DNA of 64,000 nucleotides from Ceratothoa steindachneri (GCA_963969495.1 OZ018321.1:124944521-125008520), one strand, 5' to 3'; shown: positions 11,835 to 24,530, counted from the first letter of the stretch. Numbers and translations: made by a program. Notes: generated by a model not told the origin, from the sequence alone.

Positions 11835-13490
11835 CATGTCGCTTTCCTTTGAAAAAATATATGAATCATTCTTCGTTACTAAAAAGGCAAGGTTCTATCT
11901 TTTTCTTTTTAACTAACAAACGAACCATTGACGTGAGGCACGAGTGTCATTAATTTAAAACTCATATCAACAAAGGGTTCTATGGTTTCGATTGGTGTCC
12001 AAACAAAATACTACCCGAAACTTCACCCCACCCACCAACGATTACCAATCAATAAGCTACACTAGAGCTTGCGATTACCACAATGATTCTTATATGCATT
12101 TCTTTATCTGGTCGAAGGCTCTCTCCACGATGCCTAAGACGAATCGTGAAACTTACTAACAACCCCTGACTAGAAACATTCAAAATATTTATTTAAACTC
12201 GGATAGTAAACGTACCTCTGACTTATATAAATGTGTGGGAACAATAAACAAAAATAAAAAAATATATTTGCTCTCGCATATAAATTGTTTTATAAAACTG
12301 TTAACGTACTATGTGAAAATGTAATTATTAAACTTTTGTGCCTCTATACCAGATTTACTCTGGCCAAATTTTCTGCATCGAATCTTTAAATCAAATAGTC
12401 ATATGAAACCACGCCATTTAGCATAAGTTACATTAAACAGAGCATCAATATTTTGATATAAAATATTAGAGTAGTCTACTGAAAACTTCACAAAACTTTT
12501 TTAACTTTACTTTTTAGTGTTTTCCATATGAAAATAAAATATTGAAAATTTTACTAGGTAACAAGTGAAATTAATGTAAATAAGTCTAATGGAGCCTAAG
12601 AAACTGTAAACTATTACTAAACTGGTCTGCGATATTTTTTCTCTCATAGTTTTTTAATTGATTTTTATGTATTTCAATCAAATCTGACATTGTTTTTTTA
12701 ATCAGGTCAAATCTTTTGGCTATGACCTTACTTTCCCGAAAAACTATAAATTTAACTTGTGTTTTTGTTATTTTCCGAAATGTATTCATTAGAATTAGAA
12801 AAATGCAATGAACCCTGTTTATATAACTACAAACTTTGACTATCGTCTAATGTTATTTCTATAGAATGCAACAATTATGATGCAGTGCATCATCATATTG
12901 AATCATATTTAGTCATTTTAGAATTTTATGGATGTAGTGCGACGTCTTGAATATGTTTGTATATAAAAGTCGCATATCTCTGTGAGAAACAAAGCAGTAT
13001 GTGAGGGAATCGATACCCCCTCCCCTAAACAGTCGAGCCACGGGACGTTTACCACAAACATTCTGGCAGTGTAGACTTCATGGTGCAAACTCTTAACCAC
13101 GTTGCTCTCGTCCCTTCTCCCGATAAGAAGCTGAACGATCTTCCGAGACCACAGAAGGAAATAATCAGCTCAGGTCGAACTGGCGACCATAACATCGGTT
13201 TAAAATTGCAAGATTTTCCCTAATAGCGGGTATTCAATTTCACCACAAAGGCAAAATTAGAGGAGCGTCGCCCGAAATCCAAAAGGTCCCACATAGCCAT
13301 CTGTACGACGCGATGAGAAAAACCGTTGGAGGAGGAACCTTCATGCTTCCTTTCCAAAAATCCCCCCCTCCTACCCCAGTAGAGTGATGATGTAAATATA
13401 CCATAAACTTTTGAAAACGAGATAGAATACGTAAGTCAGTAGGCTACGAAGTCCCCAGGCTACCAAGAGAAGGGAAAGAGAAGCAGCTCA
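11835..13490. other. AT-rich spacer with tRNA-like words on the minus strand
   Basis: No coding sequence was recognised. On the minus strand, GGTATCGATTCCC (about 13020-13005) and AGTTCGACCTG (about 13180-13170) resemble Pol III B boxes. GTGGTTAAGAG near 13100 resembles an A box. These may be remnants of one or two tRNA-derived SINEs. Between 11850 and 12900 I see only AT-rich DNA. Confidence 0.35.
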
Positions 13491-13990
13491 TCCTCGAGCT
13501 AGTTTCTGGTGATCATACCGAACTTTAAGTTAACTTGATCAAGTTCAACTTACTCTCGTCAGAGAACCCTCCCCCCCCCCTATCCTGGTGTAGCCCAAAG
13601 CACCAAGATAGTCTTCAGCCGTGAGGAATACTGGAACTAATAAGAAGAATCTTATCCTCGAGCTAGTCCTTGGTGGTCACACTGAACTTCAAGTTAACTT
13701 GATTTAAGCATCAAATTCAACTTACTCTCGTCAGAGAACCCCCCCCCCCTATCCTGGTGGCAGCGAAAAGCACCGAAATAGTCCTAGCACTTAACAAATA
13801 CCAGAACTAAGAACAAGCTTCTCCTCGAGCCCGTCCGTGGTGGTCATACCGAACTTTAAAGTTAACTTGGTTTAAGATCCAAGTTCACTTACTCTCGTCA
13901 GAGAAACCCCTCTTATCATGGTTCATCCTAAAGCACAGAGATATTCCTCGCCCTTGAGGAAGACCCCCGAGTGAATTCCCTCCAGAACTC
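13491..13990 (+). repeat. Three ~165-bp tandem repeat units
   Basis: Units start with TCCTCGAGC at 13491, 13655 and 13822, so the period is 164 and 167 bases. Each unit contains ACCGAACTT or a close variant, AGTTAACTTG, TTACTCTCGTCAGAGAA and a C-run followed by TATCCTGGTG or a derivative, then AAGCACCGA/AGATA. They are clearly diverged. There is no coding pattern. This is a short satellite or minisatellite-like array; a bigger array elsewhere in the genome would be expected if it is a satellite. Confidence 0.8.
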
Positions 13991-14492
13991 CCCTGAGTCA
14001 AAGGTTACAGGCATTGGCTTATGGGTAGTCAAGGCGAATTATTCTCTAGAGTAATCCGAAGAGAAGAAGGGAACATCCTTTCACCATCCCGTGGTGATAT
14101 CATTTTCCTGCCGAAGGCGTATGGCTCCCCCATCCACCACCTCGGCAAAGTCCTTTGTGGCTTTACAGCCACAGAGGGCACGCGTCATCCAGACAATAAC
14201 ATTCCTGAGGTAACGTAGCTCATTGAGTTCAAGGTCAGACTCAAACCCCATTCAAGAGGGATCTACAAAGGTATTTAAATTCCGGTATCTGTCCGGTAAA
14301 GGCCGTTAGCATTTTTTTATATTGAAGTGAGCGGTGGGTCAACCATCACTATAATTTCAAGTAGATCAATTTAGAAAGCCTAATTTAAAGTTATTGAAAT
14401 CATTTCTGTGTATTTAGTGTGTAATATTTCTTTGGTTCAGCGCATCGTTTACTCGCCGTATTAGAGCCTCCAGTCTTCAATTAGGCTTTACG
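13991..14492. other. Unassigned sequence beside the tandem array
   Basis: A short open frame at 14021-14218 has no recognisable motif. The segment is moderately GC-rich up to about 14230. Nothing else is supported. Confidence 0.3.
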
Positions 14493-14821
14493 TGAGTCTC
14501 CCCGATAATTGCACGATCCCATTTTCTCTGGAAGCGATCTTCCTACATCCTCTCTCGGACTCTCGTACCCGTCGAGGCATCCCTTTCTCCCAGTTTGGTA
14601 CCTTGCATCTCATTTTATGTATTTTATTTATTTCCTTGTACTATTAATACTTTCTTTGTGTTTCTGGGATTAGAGAAACTGATCAGTTTCTCTAATCCCA
14701 GAACCATTAAGATTTGATAATTTCGGCCAACACCGCACTCGATTTTGTTTATTTAACCCTAGCACTGGGATCTGTATCCCAATTTTCTGGAGTGCCCTCT
14801 TCACGAACACCTTATGACCCT
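14493..14821 (-). repeat. LTR-like dispersed repeat, copy 2 (inverted)
   Basis: This is the reverse complement of the repeat at 4265-4593. Read on the minus strand it ends in GGGGAGACTCA at 14493, exactly where the similarity with copy 1 stops. The sequence beyond that end differs from copy 1, so 14493 is likely the true edge of the repeat. The insertion at about 14662-14683 that creates a perfect palindrome is absent from copy 1. No pol-like sequence flanks this copy. Confidence 0.6.
14662..14703. repeat. Perfect 42-bp palindrome
   Basis: The two arms TTCTGGGATTAGAGAAACTGA and TCAGTTTCTCTAATCCCAGAA are exact reverse complements with no spacer, centred on TGATCA. Only one arm has a counterpart in copy 1 of the surrounding repeat (TTTTGGGATTAGAGAATCTGA at about 4378-4398). 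The other arm is therefore specific to copy 2 and probably arose by fold-back copying. Confidence 0.85.
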
Positions 14822-16695
14822 CTGTTTACGGGGTAGTAGAGCCAACGAGCCTCACTATGAGTGACAACAATAGGCATCTTGTCAGCCTTTTAATTCTGGT
14901 TCTCATAATGTGATATATAATCACATAGTCAATCCTAATAAAATTTTATTTTGCCTCTCGATATAAAATTAGGACTAATGAGATGTTTTGTAATAGCATT
15001 AAAGAAAAAGAGCCAAATATTTCTTTTTTCGGCAAAAGATTTCCCAAAAGTTACTGACTGATGCAAAATTAACTGCAGGTACTTTTAATGGTCCTCAAAT
15101 AAAGATGCTAATGAAAGACCCTGGTTTCACAGAATTCATACTTGAGGTAGGAGAAGATGCCTGGCACTCTTTCAAAGGCCTTTCTCTTAATTTTCTCGAG
15201 AGTATGGAGCCATTTTAGAAGATTTAATAGAAAAACTTTCAAATCTTACTAGTGAGAAAATTTGCAAAATTATAATTTTTAAGATCGCATCTCTAATACT
15301 TCTAAAAAAATAGTGGAGATTACATTGAAGATCAAGGATAGAGGTTCTATCAGGACATCAAGTGCATAGAAGAAAGATACCAGGGAAGATGGGACATTTT
15401 TGTTGTTTATAATGTGATTCACCGGTAGAAAACAACAAAGAAAATAATATCTCAAATACTCATTTTTTTCTAAATAACGCTTCTTTTTTATTTTTCGCAT
15501 TTATCATTGTAAATTATCACAAATTATAGAAATTGTATTACTAAATGAGTTTTATTTCACAGTTTTATTCAAATTTTACGTTTAAAAATTACCTTATATG
15601 ATATACTAATACTTAAAAAATGGTTGTTGCAAAAATACTTTACCTGATTGAAAAAGAAACAATGCCACATCTGGATTCAGAGGATTGAATTACATCTGAA
15701 TAAGTTAAAAAACGCTTCATAGCAAAATTATCTTCTTCAAACACAGGGTTGTGTTCTATTTCAAATTTTTGAAAATATAAAGGCGCCTGGAAATGAATGG
15801 ATTTACTATTTTATTGTAGATGACCTTTAGGGATTCGCTTCTTATTCCTAATTAATAATAACTTCTGTTCAATATTCTGTTAATGCATAAAGGATATTCA
15901 TGGTATGTCTCTTTTTTCTAGATTAAATAGTTATTTAAAACTACGCGAGATATTTCGGTTGCTTTTGTGGTATAGTTTGGATTCAGAGAGATACTGGTGT
16001 TTTATCGGGACATTCTGAAGCCTCACTTATAAAGACTGGCTTCAATTTTTAAATTTGAATGACTTTAAATTAAAATAATATATTCAAAATGCCACATGCT
16101 GCCGAATAAATATTCAGGGAATGGATAAAAAAAGCAAATTAATAATTAAACACTGAAATCCTAACTAATATAGATAATTTTGAAATTTTAATAATCTTAC
16201 CTTGAAACTGTCAGTCTTCGACTCGTGAGAGAGAAAGCTGTTTTGGTTAATTTGTCAGAGAGTTATTTTTCCTACACGAATAATTACGGAGCGCAACCTT
16301 AAGTTTTCCCTTTATACTGAATTGTGATTGCGCGTCAAATTAAAATTAAATCAGGGATGCTTTTCCTCTCAATCCCAATGTTTATTAGGAGAATTTCCAG
16401 ATATATGTATATTTTCCTTATACTCTCATTTAGGCTAGTTTCATTCGCTTATATACATATGGCTCTTTACAATCTTTCAGTGGCTGAAGATGTCGTTGGT
16501 TTTCGTTAAAGATTTTTGAAACAATGTAATTCAAGTTTGCATATTCAAAGGCAACTAAATATTATCACACCTTTGCATGACTCAGACGGATACGTTGCCT
16601 TGAGCGCCCGTTAGTTTGTATAATAATTTATAGTGTTTTCAATTATTTTTGGGTAGGTAGTTGACCACTACAGGCTTGACCTGACTTTAGCAGGG

Positions 16696-16697
<2 letters not shown>
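14822..16697. other. AT-rich spacer
   Basis: No gene, RNA or transposon motif was recognised. Short open frames here (for example 15279-15500 on the minus strand) have biased, low-complexity translations. Confidence 0.4.

Positions 16698-16781
<84 letters not shown>
16698..16781. repeat. (TA)n microsatellite
   Basis: About 80 bases of uninterrupted TA repeat lie immediately upstream of the Penelope-like element. The tract marks the 5' edge of the recognisable element sequence. Confidence 0.95.
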
Positions 16782-16784
<3 letters not shown>

Positions 16785-16800
16785 AAGCGCAGTTTATTCC

Positions 16801-17348
16801 TCCTCTTCTCCCACCCTCTCTAATTTATATATGGAATTCTTTGAGACGTTATTCTTGCCCCAAATTATCGATTTTCCTATTGTATGGTACCGTTACATTG
16901 ATGATATGATATGCCTTTGGCCTTCCTCAAAAGATATTTCTAATTTTCTATGTAATATTAAATCTTTTTTCTCTTATATTAAATTTATAATTGAAATTGA
17001 GGAAAGGGGTCTCTTCCTTTTCTTGACCTTGTGATACCTAGGATGCCGTTAGGTTTTAAATACTCTTTTTATCGCAAACCGTCTAACTCCAGTTCATATA
17101 CTCACTTTTATTCTTATCATAGTGTTAAAAGTAAACAGTCTTTATTCACCTCTATGTTCCTGCGTGCATTACGCCTTGTTAGTCCAGAATTTTTGGATAA
17201 GGTCTTGTCCAATATCTTTGAAATAGATAAGATACTTTGTTACCCTCGTCAATTTTTGCATACTTCATCGAACTTTGCAAAGAGAACTTTTTATAGAACT
17301 AATAAGCCACCCGTTTTCAATTACAAAAATTGTCTTATCCTGCCATAG
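16801..17348 (+). pseudogene. Penelope-like reverse transcriptase, C-terminal part
   Basis: The frame starts within the conserved LSNLYMEFFET motif. It continues to WYRYIDDMICLWPS, whose YIDD is the RT catalytic box with both Asp residues kept. A second frame, overlapping at about 17031, continues with GFKYSFYRKPSNSSSYTHF and SPEFLDK, both typical of the Penelope RT thumb and connector. Fingers and the first part of the palm are absent. One frameshift near 17033 separates the halves. The product would have primed and copied element RNA at chromosome breaks or ends; this copy cannot. Confidence 0.75.
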
Positions 17349-17435
17349 TTTACACCATTTTTTTTTTGTCTCACCCGTATTGTTAAGCAACTTAATATCT
17401 CTGTAAATCTTAGATATGAATTCACTTTATATAAA

Positions 17436-17720
17436 ATGTTAGTCCACGATAATATAAGGAAAAAAGTATTTTCTATAGAATGCTCTATTTGTAATTTACC
17501 TTACATCGGGCAAACTGGTAAATCTTTATCTACCAAAATTTACCAACATTTATCTAAAAATAACCACCCCATTAAATGGAATTCTGCAAAATTCCTTTAT
17601 CATTTCGCTGATTTCAGAAAAAGAAATATTGTCGAGTGTTTCTTAATTTGCATCTTACCCAATAGGAACATTTCCCCTGGCGCATTTAAACTTGACTCTG
17701 TTTTTAAAAACTTGTATTAA
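17436..17720 (+). pseudogene. GIY-YIG endonuclease domain of the Penelope-like element
   Basis: VFSIECSICNLPYIGQTGKS carries the LPYIGQTG version of the GIY-YIG motif, preceded by the CxxC pair common in Penelope elements. About 15 residues on, a histidine (TKIYQHLS) fits the usual R..H position, although the normal Arg appears changed. HFADF and a downstream ECFLI correspond to the family's H-x-F and catalytic Glu region. The domain is about 90 codons, near the normal length. A frame break separates it from the RT upstream. Confidence 0.7.
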
Positions 17721-18315
<595 letters not shown>

Positions 18316-21180
18316 CCAGCAAACCACAAGAAACAGAAAAATAGGATAATCTTTCTTCGGAAATGTTATTTCAGAAGAAAGATCTTTTGCTGGAAGAATT
18401 TTATGATAAAATGACCATTAGACTACTTTGCCAAGAAAGAAGTATTATATCGTATTATATCGTCTTGTGAAGTGAATAAAATTTTTAGAAAATGTCATTC
18501 AGAAGGGAAAGAAAGACTTCAACCAGAAATTCAACATTTTAACTTTATAGCTCTTTTATTACAAAAGAAAGTGGCTAAGGCACTTATGCTAGCAGCAAAG
18601 CTATTGGTAAGCTTATGGTACTTCTGTTTTAAGAAAGGTAAGGTGTATGGCTCTTAAAATTTGTTAAGATTAAAAATTAGAGAAAGAAAAGCCGTATCAA
18701 AACAGCAAACACAAAGAAAACCCTTTTTCATGGTCCAAATAAACATGAAAACGACTTTAGCAAATTATCTTCAGAGACGAATCAAGAGTCTCTCTGGATG
18801 GGCCTGATTGATGGAAAAGTGGGTGGGTTTTCAATAGATCTCAAACGAAGCAAATTCTTAAGCGAAAACAAAGAGTAAGGTTTATGATTTGTGCTGCAAT
18901 TTTCAGAAACAAGTTGATGTGCAGTGTATGATAGTAGAAATGGATTTGAAAGCCTACTGCGAGTTACTGAAAAAAATCTTTTTAGTTTGGAACAATAGAT
19001 TGGAGGTAAAAGTGAATAATTCAATCGGCGCTATGCAAGAATATAATGATCCTAGAATTAAGTAAAGTAGAAAGGATTTGTAGGGGACTCAATGAGCTCT
19101 GGTCTCTCAACAGTTGCGACTTAATTCAAATAGAAAACTTGTGGCGCATCTATTGGTCAATTTAATTTACCAATAGAATTTACCTTTGAAAAGCCATAAA
19201 ATATGATGTATAGAATGTTTCTGTTGATTACATAATTTTTTTTTACTTCATCAGACGTCAAGAGAATGTTAATAGTTAGTTATTTAGCAGAAGGATTTCC
19301 TTGTCCAGTAGCTCTTGAACAGTTCATATTTAAATATTTTCATCTAATTTTCCCTTTTTGTATATCCTACAATTACTTCATATTAGTTTTTATGCTTGAT
19401 ATGCTTTGTTATTGTATGGTTTGTTTCTTTATTTAGAATGATAACTATGTATTCAAACTATACATTCAATGATTCTGCGAGTCTCATGCCTATTGTCAAT
19501 TTTGACGTTATTGCAATTTGTGATTCTTTGGTAAAATCAGAGTGGAAAGTTACATATGTGAATTTAATTAAAATAGTTTTAAAGTTTGTCATGAAGATAT
19601 GCGGGGTACACGAAGCCTTATTCTAAATGAGTTACTTATTTGATCCGTTATAATCTCAATAAGTGCAAAGTAATGCTTATCGTGTTTCGAAATCAAAACT
19701 TTGATTATATTTTAAGCTATCATCTCGGTGTTTTAATTTCAAATAACTTAAAACTTTTTAAACACCGACCAAATAGCTAAAAATGATATTTAAATGTTCA
19801 GTTTTAGTGTAAAATAATTCTAACATAAGAGTAGATAAATATTAGTTACAGCGTCTAAATCGATCACCGTTCACATCCGGAATATGCAGCTCAGTTCTTG
19901 TCTCTTTATCTGCAAAAAGATACGCCAGAGTAGCGAGAGCACAACGAAAGATGAAAAAGTTCGTTCCGGAACTGTGAAACAAATTCTATCAATAAAGACT
20001 TACAGAATTAAAATTGCTCTCACTTGACGATAGTCAGTTCGTAGTTAATTAATAGAAGTATTCAAAATTCTGAATAGTTGTAATGATATAAAATTTTAAT
20101 CACTTTTTAACATGTTGAAAAAATCCTGCAAAGAATTGTCATAAATTAAAATTAAAAGATTATCAGATGAATACCGTGGAGGAATTTTTCACCTATAAAA
20201 TCGTTTAATTTGTAACTCTCTCCCTGCTAATATAATTTTAAGCAAGTCAATCAAAATGTTTAGAAACAAAATTCACGGAAACCTATTTAATTTTTGAAGT
20301 GCCTAAAATAAAACCATAGGGTTAATGTGATCATTGTTTTATACACTACAAAGCGTGCAAAACGTACTTGCCCTACATTCTCCACTTTTTCTACGACTAG
20401 CCTTAGAGTTGATCTAAGTCACTTTGATGGTGTTCATTCTATAATTCTAATATCTATTCTAATTAAATATCGGCAAATGATTGATATAAGCTCAGTGACA
20501 GAAATGAAGCACTATATCAAGTGCATCCTAAGATATACCTTGCCATGTGAATAGGTAGAATAAGTGGTACGAAAAATGTGTCAATGTAAAAAGTTATGAA
20601 CCTTGTACGAAACGAGCAAATTTAGCAAAATTGGCCATCGAGAGATTAGTGAATATTATTTTATACTCAATCATGGAAAGATCTTCCATCAGTATTTTCT
20701 AAGATTAGAGTTTGGGAAAATACATGCTAATGGAACTTTCCAAATAGTCTCTAAGATCTCTCCGGAGGCATTAAAATTTTATTAGGAGGTAAAAATCGTA
20801 AAGAAATTGGTGAATCAGAAAATAAATTTCACCATTCTTCAGTGTTTCATCTTGTAAAAAGGCATATATTGTTTGTTTGATTTAGTCATACCTAATATGA
20901 AATATAATTCACATATTATTTTACCACATTTTATTATCACGTTATAATTGCCTATTAATTTTTTTTATCTTGTCCAATAAAGGTCCAAATTATAGCTCAA
21001 GAATAGCTAGTCTATAAATAAGATAATATATTATTTGAAGGGATGCCATAACATCTTCTGTATTCTCTTTGATCTAGACGAAAGATAAGGCAAGAGTTCG
21101 TTTAAGGCCAAAGGCAAAACCCGCAATATTGCATGTTCAAGTAATTCAGGATGTGAGGGGATGTCCTCGAAAGACCAGCA
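18316..21180. other. AT-rich spacer
   Basis: No coding, RNA or repeat boundary was recognised in about 2.9 kb. Confidence 0.4.
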
Positions 21181-22140
21181 TGAAAGGAAGCCCCCTTCGG
21201 AATACCCATTTTCAGCCCCTTCTATCTAAACCACGTGCTCCTTGCCGTGGGAAGTTTTAGAATCATTGAGAAGGAAGCAGTCCCGCGCTGAGTCAGCCGA
21301 CCCAGCTGTATTTGCTTTCGGACGCTCCTTGCTCCACCCTTTCCCGGAATAACGCCGTTCTCACCCCATGCTTCCAAGTCATGTCTATTTAAAAACCAGC
21401 GCAGCCATACTAACCCTACCCGCATATCATGAGGCAAACTTCTCTGTCTGATCCGACTCGTCATCTCGAAGTAAGTATACATAGACTGACGTAGCTATCT
21501 ATCGGAGCAGCCACCTGGCTATTCAACCTTGAATCTGACATTCCTCGAAGAGATGGAGAGTCTGCCAGTGCCTCCGTTCAGACCGTTTTTTCTGTTCTTC
21601 CGTGAAGTCCCGCAACCCCTGTTCGAGGCGTACCTCGGCGTGAAGATCTCTCACCAACAGAAGCTTTGGCCCCTGCTCAGAGGAAAGCTATCGGACCACC
21701 TTCTTTCCGGAGAACTGTGCGCTTCTTACTCATCTCGGACTCCATTCAAGACTCGCGTTCCTTCGTGTCTGAGATTCCCTGCCAAACGGCAGAACATTCA
21801 CTTGTTTGAGATTTAATCTCTCTGGAGGAGAGAAAATCTCGTTCTTCAACAAGAAGTACTCAAAAGCCCATCTACAAGTCCTCCTCGTTAGGACTTCCCG
21901 AAGTATCTTGTCGAAGACCTGTGCGGTTAGTCTCCCTCCCCCTCCCCGACCATCACCATGCTTCAAGGTAAAGCGATCTTGTGTTGTAATCCTCTGATTA
22001 CACCCCATCAATCGTCACCCGCATCCACTTTTGAATTGACTTCCCGCTCAATCGTAATTAATATCTCTGGTTCGAGTTAAGGTTAATTTTTTCCCTCTCA
22101 CTCAACTCTGTTATATTATAAATTGTCGCAATTAACTATC
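21181..22140 (+). other. GC-richer block with promoter-like words
   Basis: Base composition rises clearly between about 21180 and 22020. A TATTTAA word near 21385 is followed about 75 bases later by CGAAGTAAGTAT, which fits a splice donor (AA|GTAAGT). An open frame at 21529-21816 has no motif I recognise. This could be an LTR, the 5' part of a host gene or an unrelated element. The composition and words are seen; the role is open. Confidence 0.25.
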
Positions 22141-22165
22141 TTAATCGAGAAATTTGTTCCCCCTT

Positions 22166-22167
<2 letters not shown>

Positions 22168-22230
<63 letters not shown>
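22168..22230. repeat. (TA)n microsatellite
   Basis: About 63 bases of uninterrupted TA repeat. Confidence 0.95.
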
Positions 22231-22232
<2 letters not shown>

Positions 22233-23169
22233 CCCTATTTTTATATATATTAAAATTATATTTTGGGGTCTTGTTCTTTATATGTATATCCTTTGAACTG
22301 CAACTTAGCGAGCCATTAGATAAATCCCTCTCAACCGTAAGGCGCACTCTGTATAAAAATCAAGGAGGTGGTCCTTCACCACTTTAATTGCCACAAAGCA
22401 TATCGCTGGCGGCCTAGGGTCGGCTACCTGCCCGTGCTTGTGTATGCACCCTTGCGCCGAGCGAGTTTTCACAGGGATACCTCGACACAGGAATATTCAA
22501 GACGTTATCGATGCTGTTTTGTACAATAATATTTTTATGGTGTAAAAATGATAGTCCTCATCCTTCCTCTGAATTTGTAATTTCAGGTTAAATGGACGCT
22601 GATTTTATAGCGAGAGGAAGGGGGAAAGAAATGATACTAGGATTTGGTGGTAACCTTTAAATACACAGTGCTAAACGAAGCGTATCTCGTATATACATAT
22701 ATGCAAATATACTAGTGGTCATCGTAGTACGCAGGCATAGGTTCTGAAATTTCAATACGCGGGACAAAGAAACGCGTACTAGCATGTCTTGATTTTCTAT
22801 GAAAATTTAACAAAAAAATAAATAATTTTTAAATTTTCATCCATGAATAAATTAAATTAAAGTTTCTTTGAGACATATTAAAACAAAATTTATGCAGACT
22901 TATTTTTCTACCAAGATTTTAGGCGTGATATAAACGAAGTAAACTAAGTCTTTAGAATTTAAGACGGGTAATTGATTTTTGTTCTCTTTGAATCCGAAGA
23001 TACCTTCACCTCCTTACTGATGTACGTAGATGAATGAATACATGTTTTTTAAAGAAGGCCTGTCTCGACCACATTGAACACTTGTTTCGCAAGCTAGCAT
23101 CCCTTAGATATTATGTTGTTGATAGTAGTTCCTCAAGCCTCTTCTGCAACAGCACCCATTGCCATGAAA
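22231..23169. other. Spacer, nothing recognised
   Basis: AT-rich sequence with a moderately GC-rich part at about 22310-22510. I see no coding motif. Confidence 0.35.
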
Positions 23170-23171
23170 TA

Positions 23172-24089
23172 CAAGGGGCGGTCAATAAGTTTTGCAATTC
23201 GGATATAAGGAAACGAGATATTAGGAAAAGTGTTTCATTATTTTTCAGTATAACTACCCTCGACTTCAATCCACTTGCGCCACTTGTCCCTGAGGCTTCG
23301 AATTCTCGACAACCAGAAATCTTCCGAATGCTGTTCAATCCACTACGGGACGGTGAGATGGACATCTTCATCGTCCCCAAACCAGTGTCCACGCAGTGCA
23401 GCCTTGAGCTGGCGGAATAAAAAGTAATCTGGACTGTAGGGGGGATGATTACGCGTCTTGCATCTGCACTCGCGCAGGGCAGCTTGTGTAACTCTGGCCT
23501 CCGAACTTTGACGACTTTAGAGTCGATCATAAGGCGTGAAGTTTCTAGGGAACGAAGAGGCAGAGACCTTGGTCATGGACAAATTGTCGTGGATGATGTT
23601 GATAACACTTGCATGTGATATTCCAAGATTTCCCTCGATTTCTTTCAACCTTCACCCGTCGATTTTCAAGGATCATTCTCTCCACACGGGTGACATTGTC
23701 CTCATTGATCACGTCTGAGGGGTGGCCTGGACGGGGGTCATCTTCAAGGGACTCACGACCATGGCGGAACTCCCTATTTCAGCGAGCAATGGTTGCATAG
23801 GAAGGGGCCTTTTCGGTGTACACTACAACCATGCGTTCATGCATCTCTTTTGCATTCTTGCCTACCTTGGTCAAAAATTTGATTACTGCGCGGTGCTCAA
23901 CCTTCTCCATTGTTGAAAAATTTGTGACTGACGATCTGCGATCAGCTACTGCTTCTAAAATAGACGAGGCATGAACTTGCGGCTGCAGGTCCTGACCTGT
24001 CATAACTTGTCCTAACCCCCCCCCCAAGCAGCCATCCCCCCGCCTCTGTTTTGCCCTACAGATTCGCAAAACTTATTGCCCGCCTCTCT
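23172..24089 (-). mobile_element. Internally deleted mariner, copy B
   Basis: The element is flanked by TA at 23170-23171 and 24090-24091. Its ends read CAAGGGGCGGTCAATAAG and, at the far side, TTGCCCGCCTCTCT. Compared with copies A and C, the internal deletion is the same. Copy B has further private losses, such as the LAPS part of the LAPSDYFLF motif. It lies on the minus strand and directly abuts a diverged tandem duplication that starts at about 24092. Confidence 0.85.
23238..23910 (-). pseudogene. Truncated mariner transposase, copy B
   Basis: The start at 23910 gives MEKVEHRAVIKFLTK, the mariner DNA-binding N-terminus. The frame is broken before the second DNA-binding part and is readable again at the KVSA segment. 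It crosses the common deletion junction in frame (EARVTQAAL), apart from a TAA at about 23519-23521 that stands where copy A has CAA. The junction is one base shorter here than in A and C, which is what keeps the two parts in the same frame. The C-terminal block ends with GSYTEK and a stop at 23238. The first two catalytic Asp regions are missing, so the product cannot catalyse transposition. Confidence 0.75.
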
Positions 24090-24091
24090 TA

Positions 24092-24530
24092 ACTTCATTG
24101 ACATGAACGTTATTGTTCATTTTGATAAGATAAATTGGCAGGGCGAAAAAAACGAGAAAAGACTAAAATTCCCCTTGTTTGTTAAAGTAAACACCATATC
24201 TTTCGAAAAAACTTCATGAAATTTACTCTTTAGACATAAATATGGTTAACTGTCGTATGATTGCCGCTCCTAAGGCAGGTTGAGGAACTCGATTAGGTAA
24301 TTCTTACCATTGCTCTGAATTTACTGCATTGGCATAGACGTTATTGTTCACCTTGGAGAAAAAATAGCTGGGTGGAGAAACCGCGGGATACTGACAATTT
24401 TTGTCTTATGTTAAAGTAAACTCCATTTCATACATAAAAACTTCTTTAAATTTCTTTTTAGCAGAATTGTTGTTGCCCTGTTGTATGTGTGTAGCTGATA
24501 AAGAGGGTTGAACAACTCTGGAAATTTTTT
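24092..24530. repeat. Diverged ~231-bp tandem duplication
   Basis: Two neighbouring units share a sequence of words with an offset of about 231 bases. CATGAACGTTATTGTTCA (24102) pairs with CATAGACGTTATTGTTCA (24333). TTAAAGTAAACACCAT pairs with TTAAAGTAAACTCCAT. Both have AAAAACTTC followed by AATTT and a GGTTGA(G/A)(G/C)AACTC ending. No coding frame was seen. It may be a satellite dimer or part of a non-coding element. Confidence 0.7.

Larger units (their letters stand above)
16782..17720 (+). mobile_element. 5'-truncated Penelope-like element
   Basis: The segment encodes the C-terminal half of a Penelope-like reverse transcriptase followed by a GIY-YIG-type nuclease domain. That order is diagnostic for canonical Penelope-like elements, which use a single nuclease domain and not the APE-type found in most LINEs. 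The N-terminal half of the RT is missing, and the (TA)n tract stands at the break. The copy is interrupted by stops and frameshifts at about 17033 and 17350-17435. The 3' end is not certain. Confidence 0.8.

Noticed and set aside
13491..13990. CRISPR array
   Set aside because: There are only three diverged units, with no constant short repeats separated by unique spacers, and the surroundings are eukaryotic transposon DNA.
23111..23530. Separate gene on the minus strand at mariner B
   Set aside because: It is a frame-shifted reading of the C-terminal transposase region and includes the terminal repeat.
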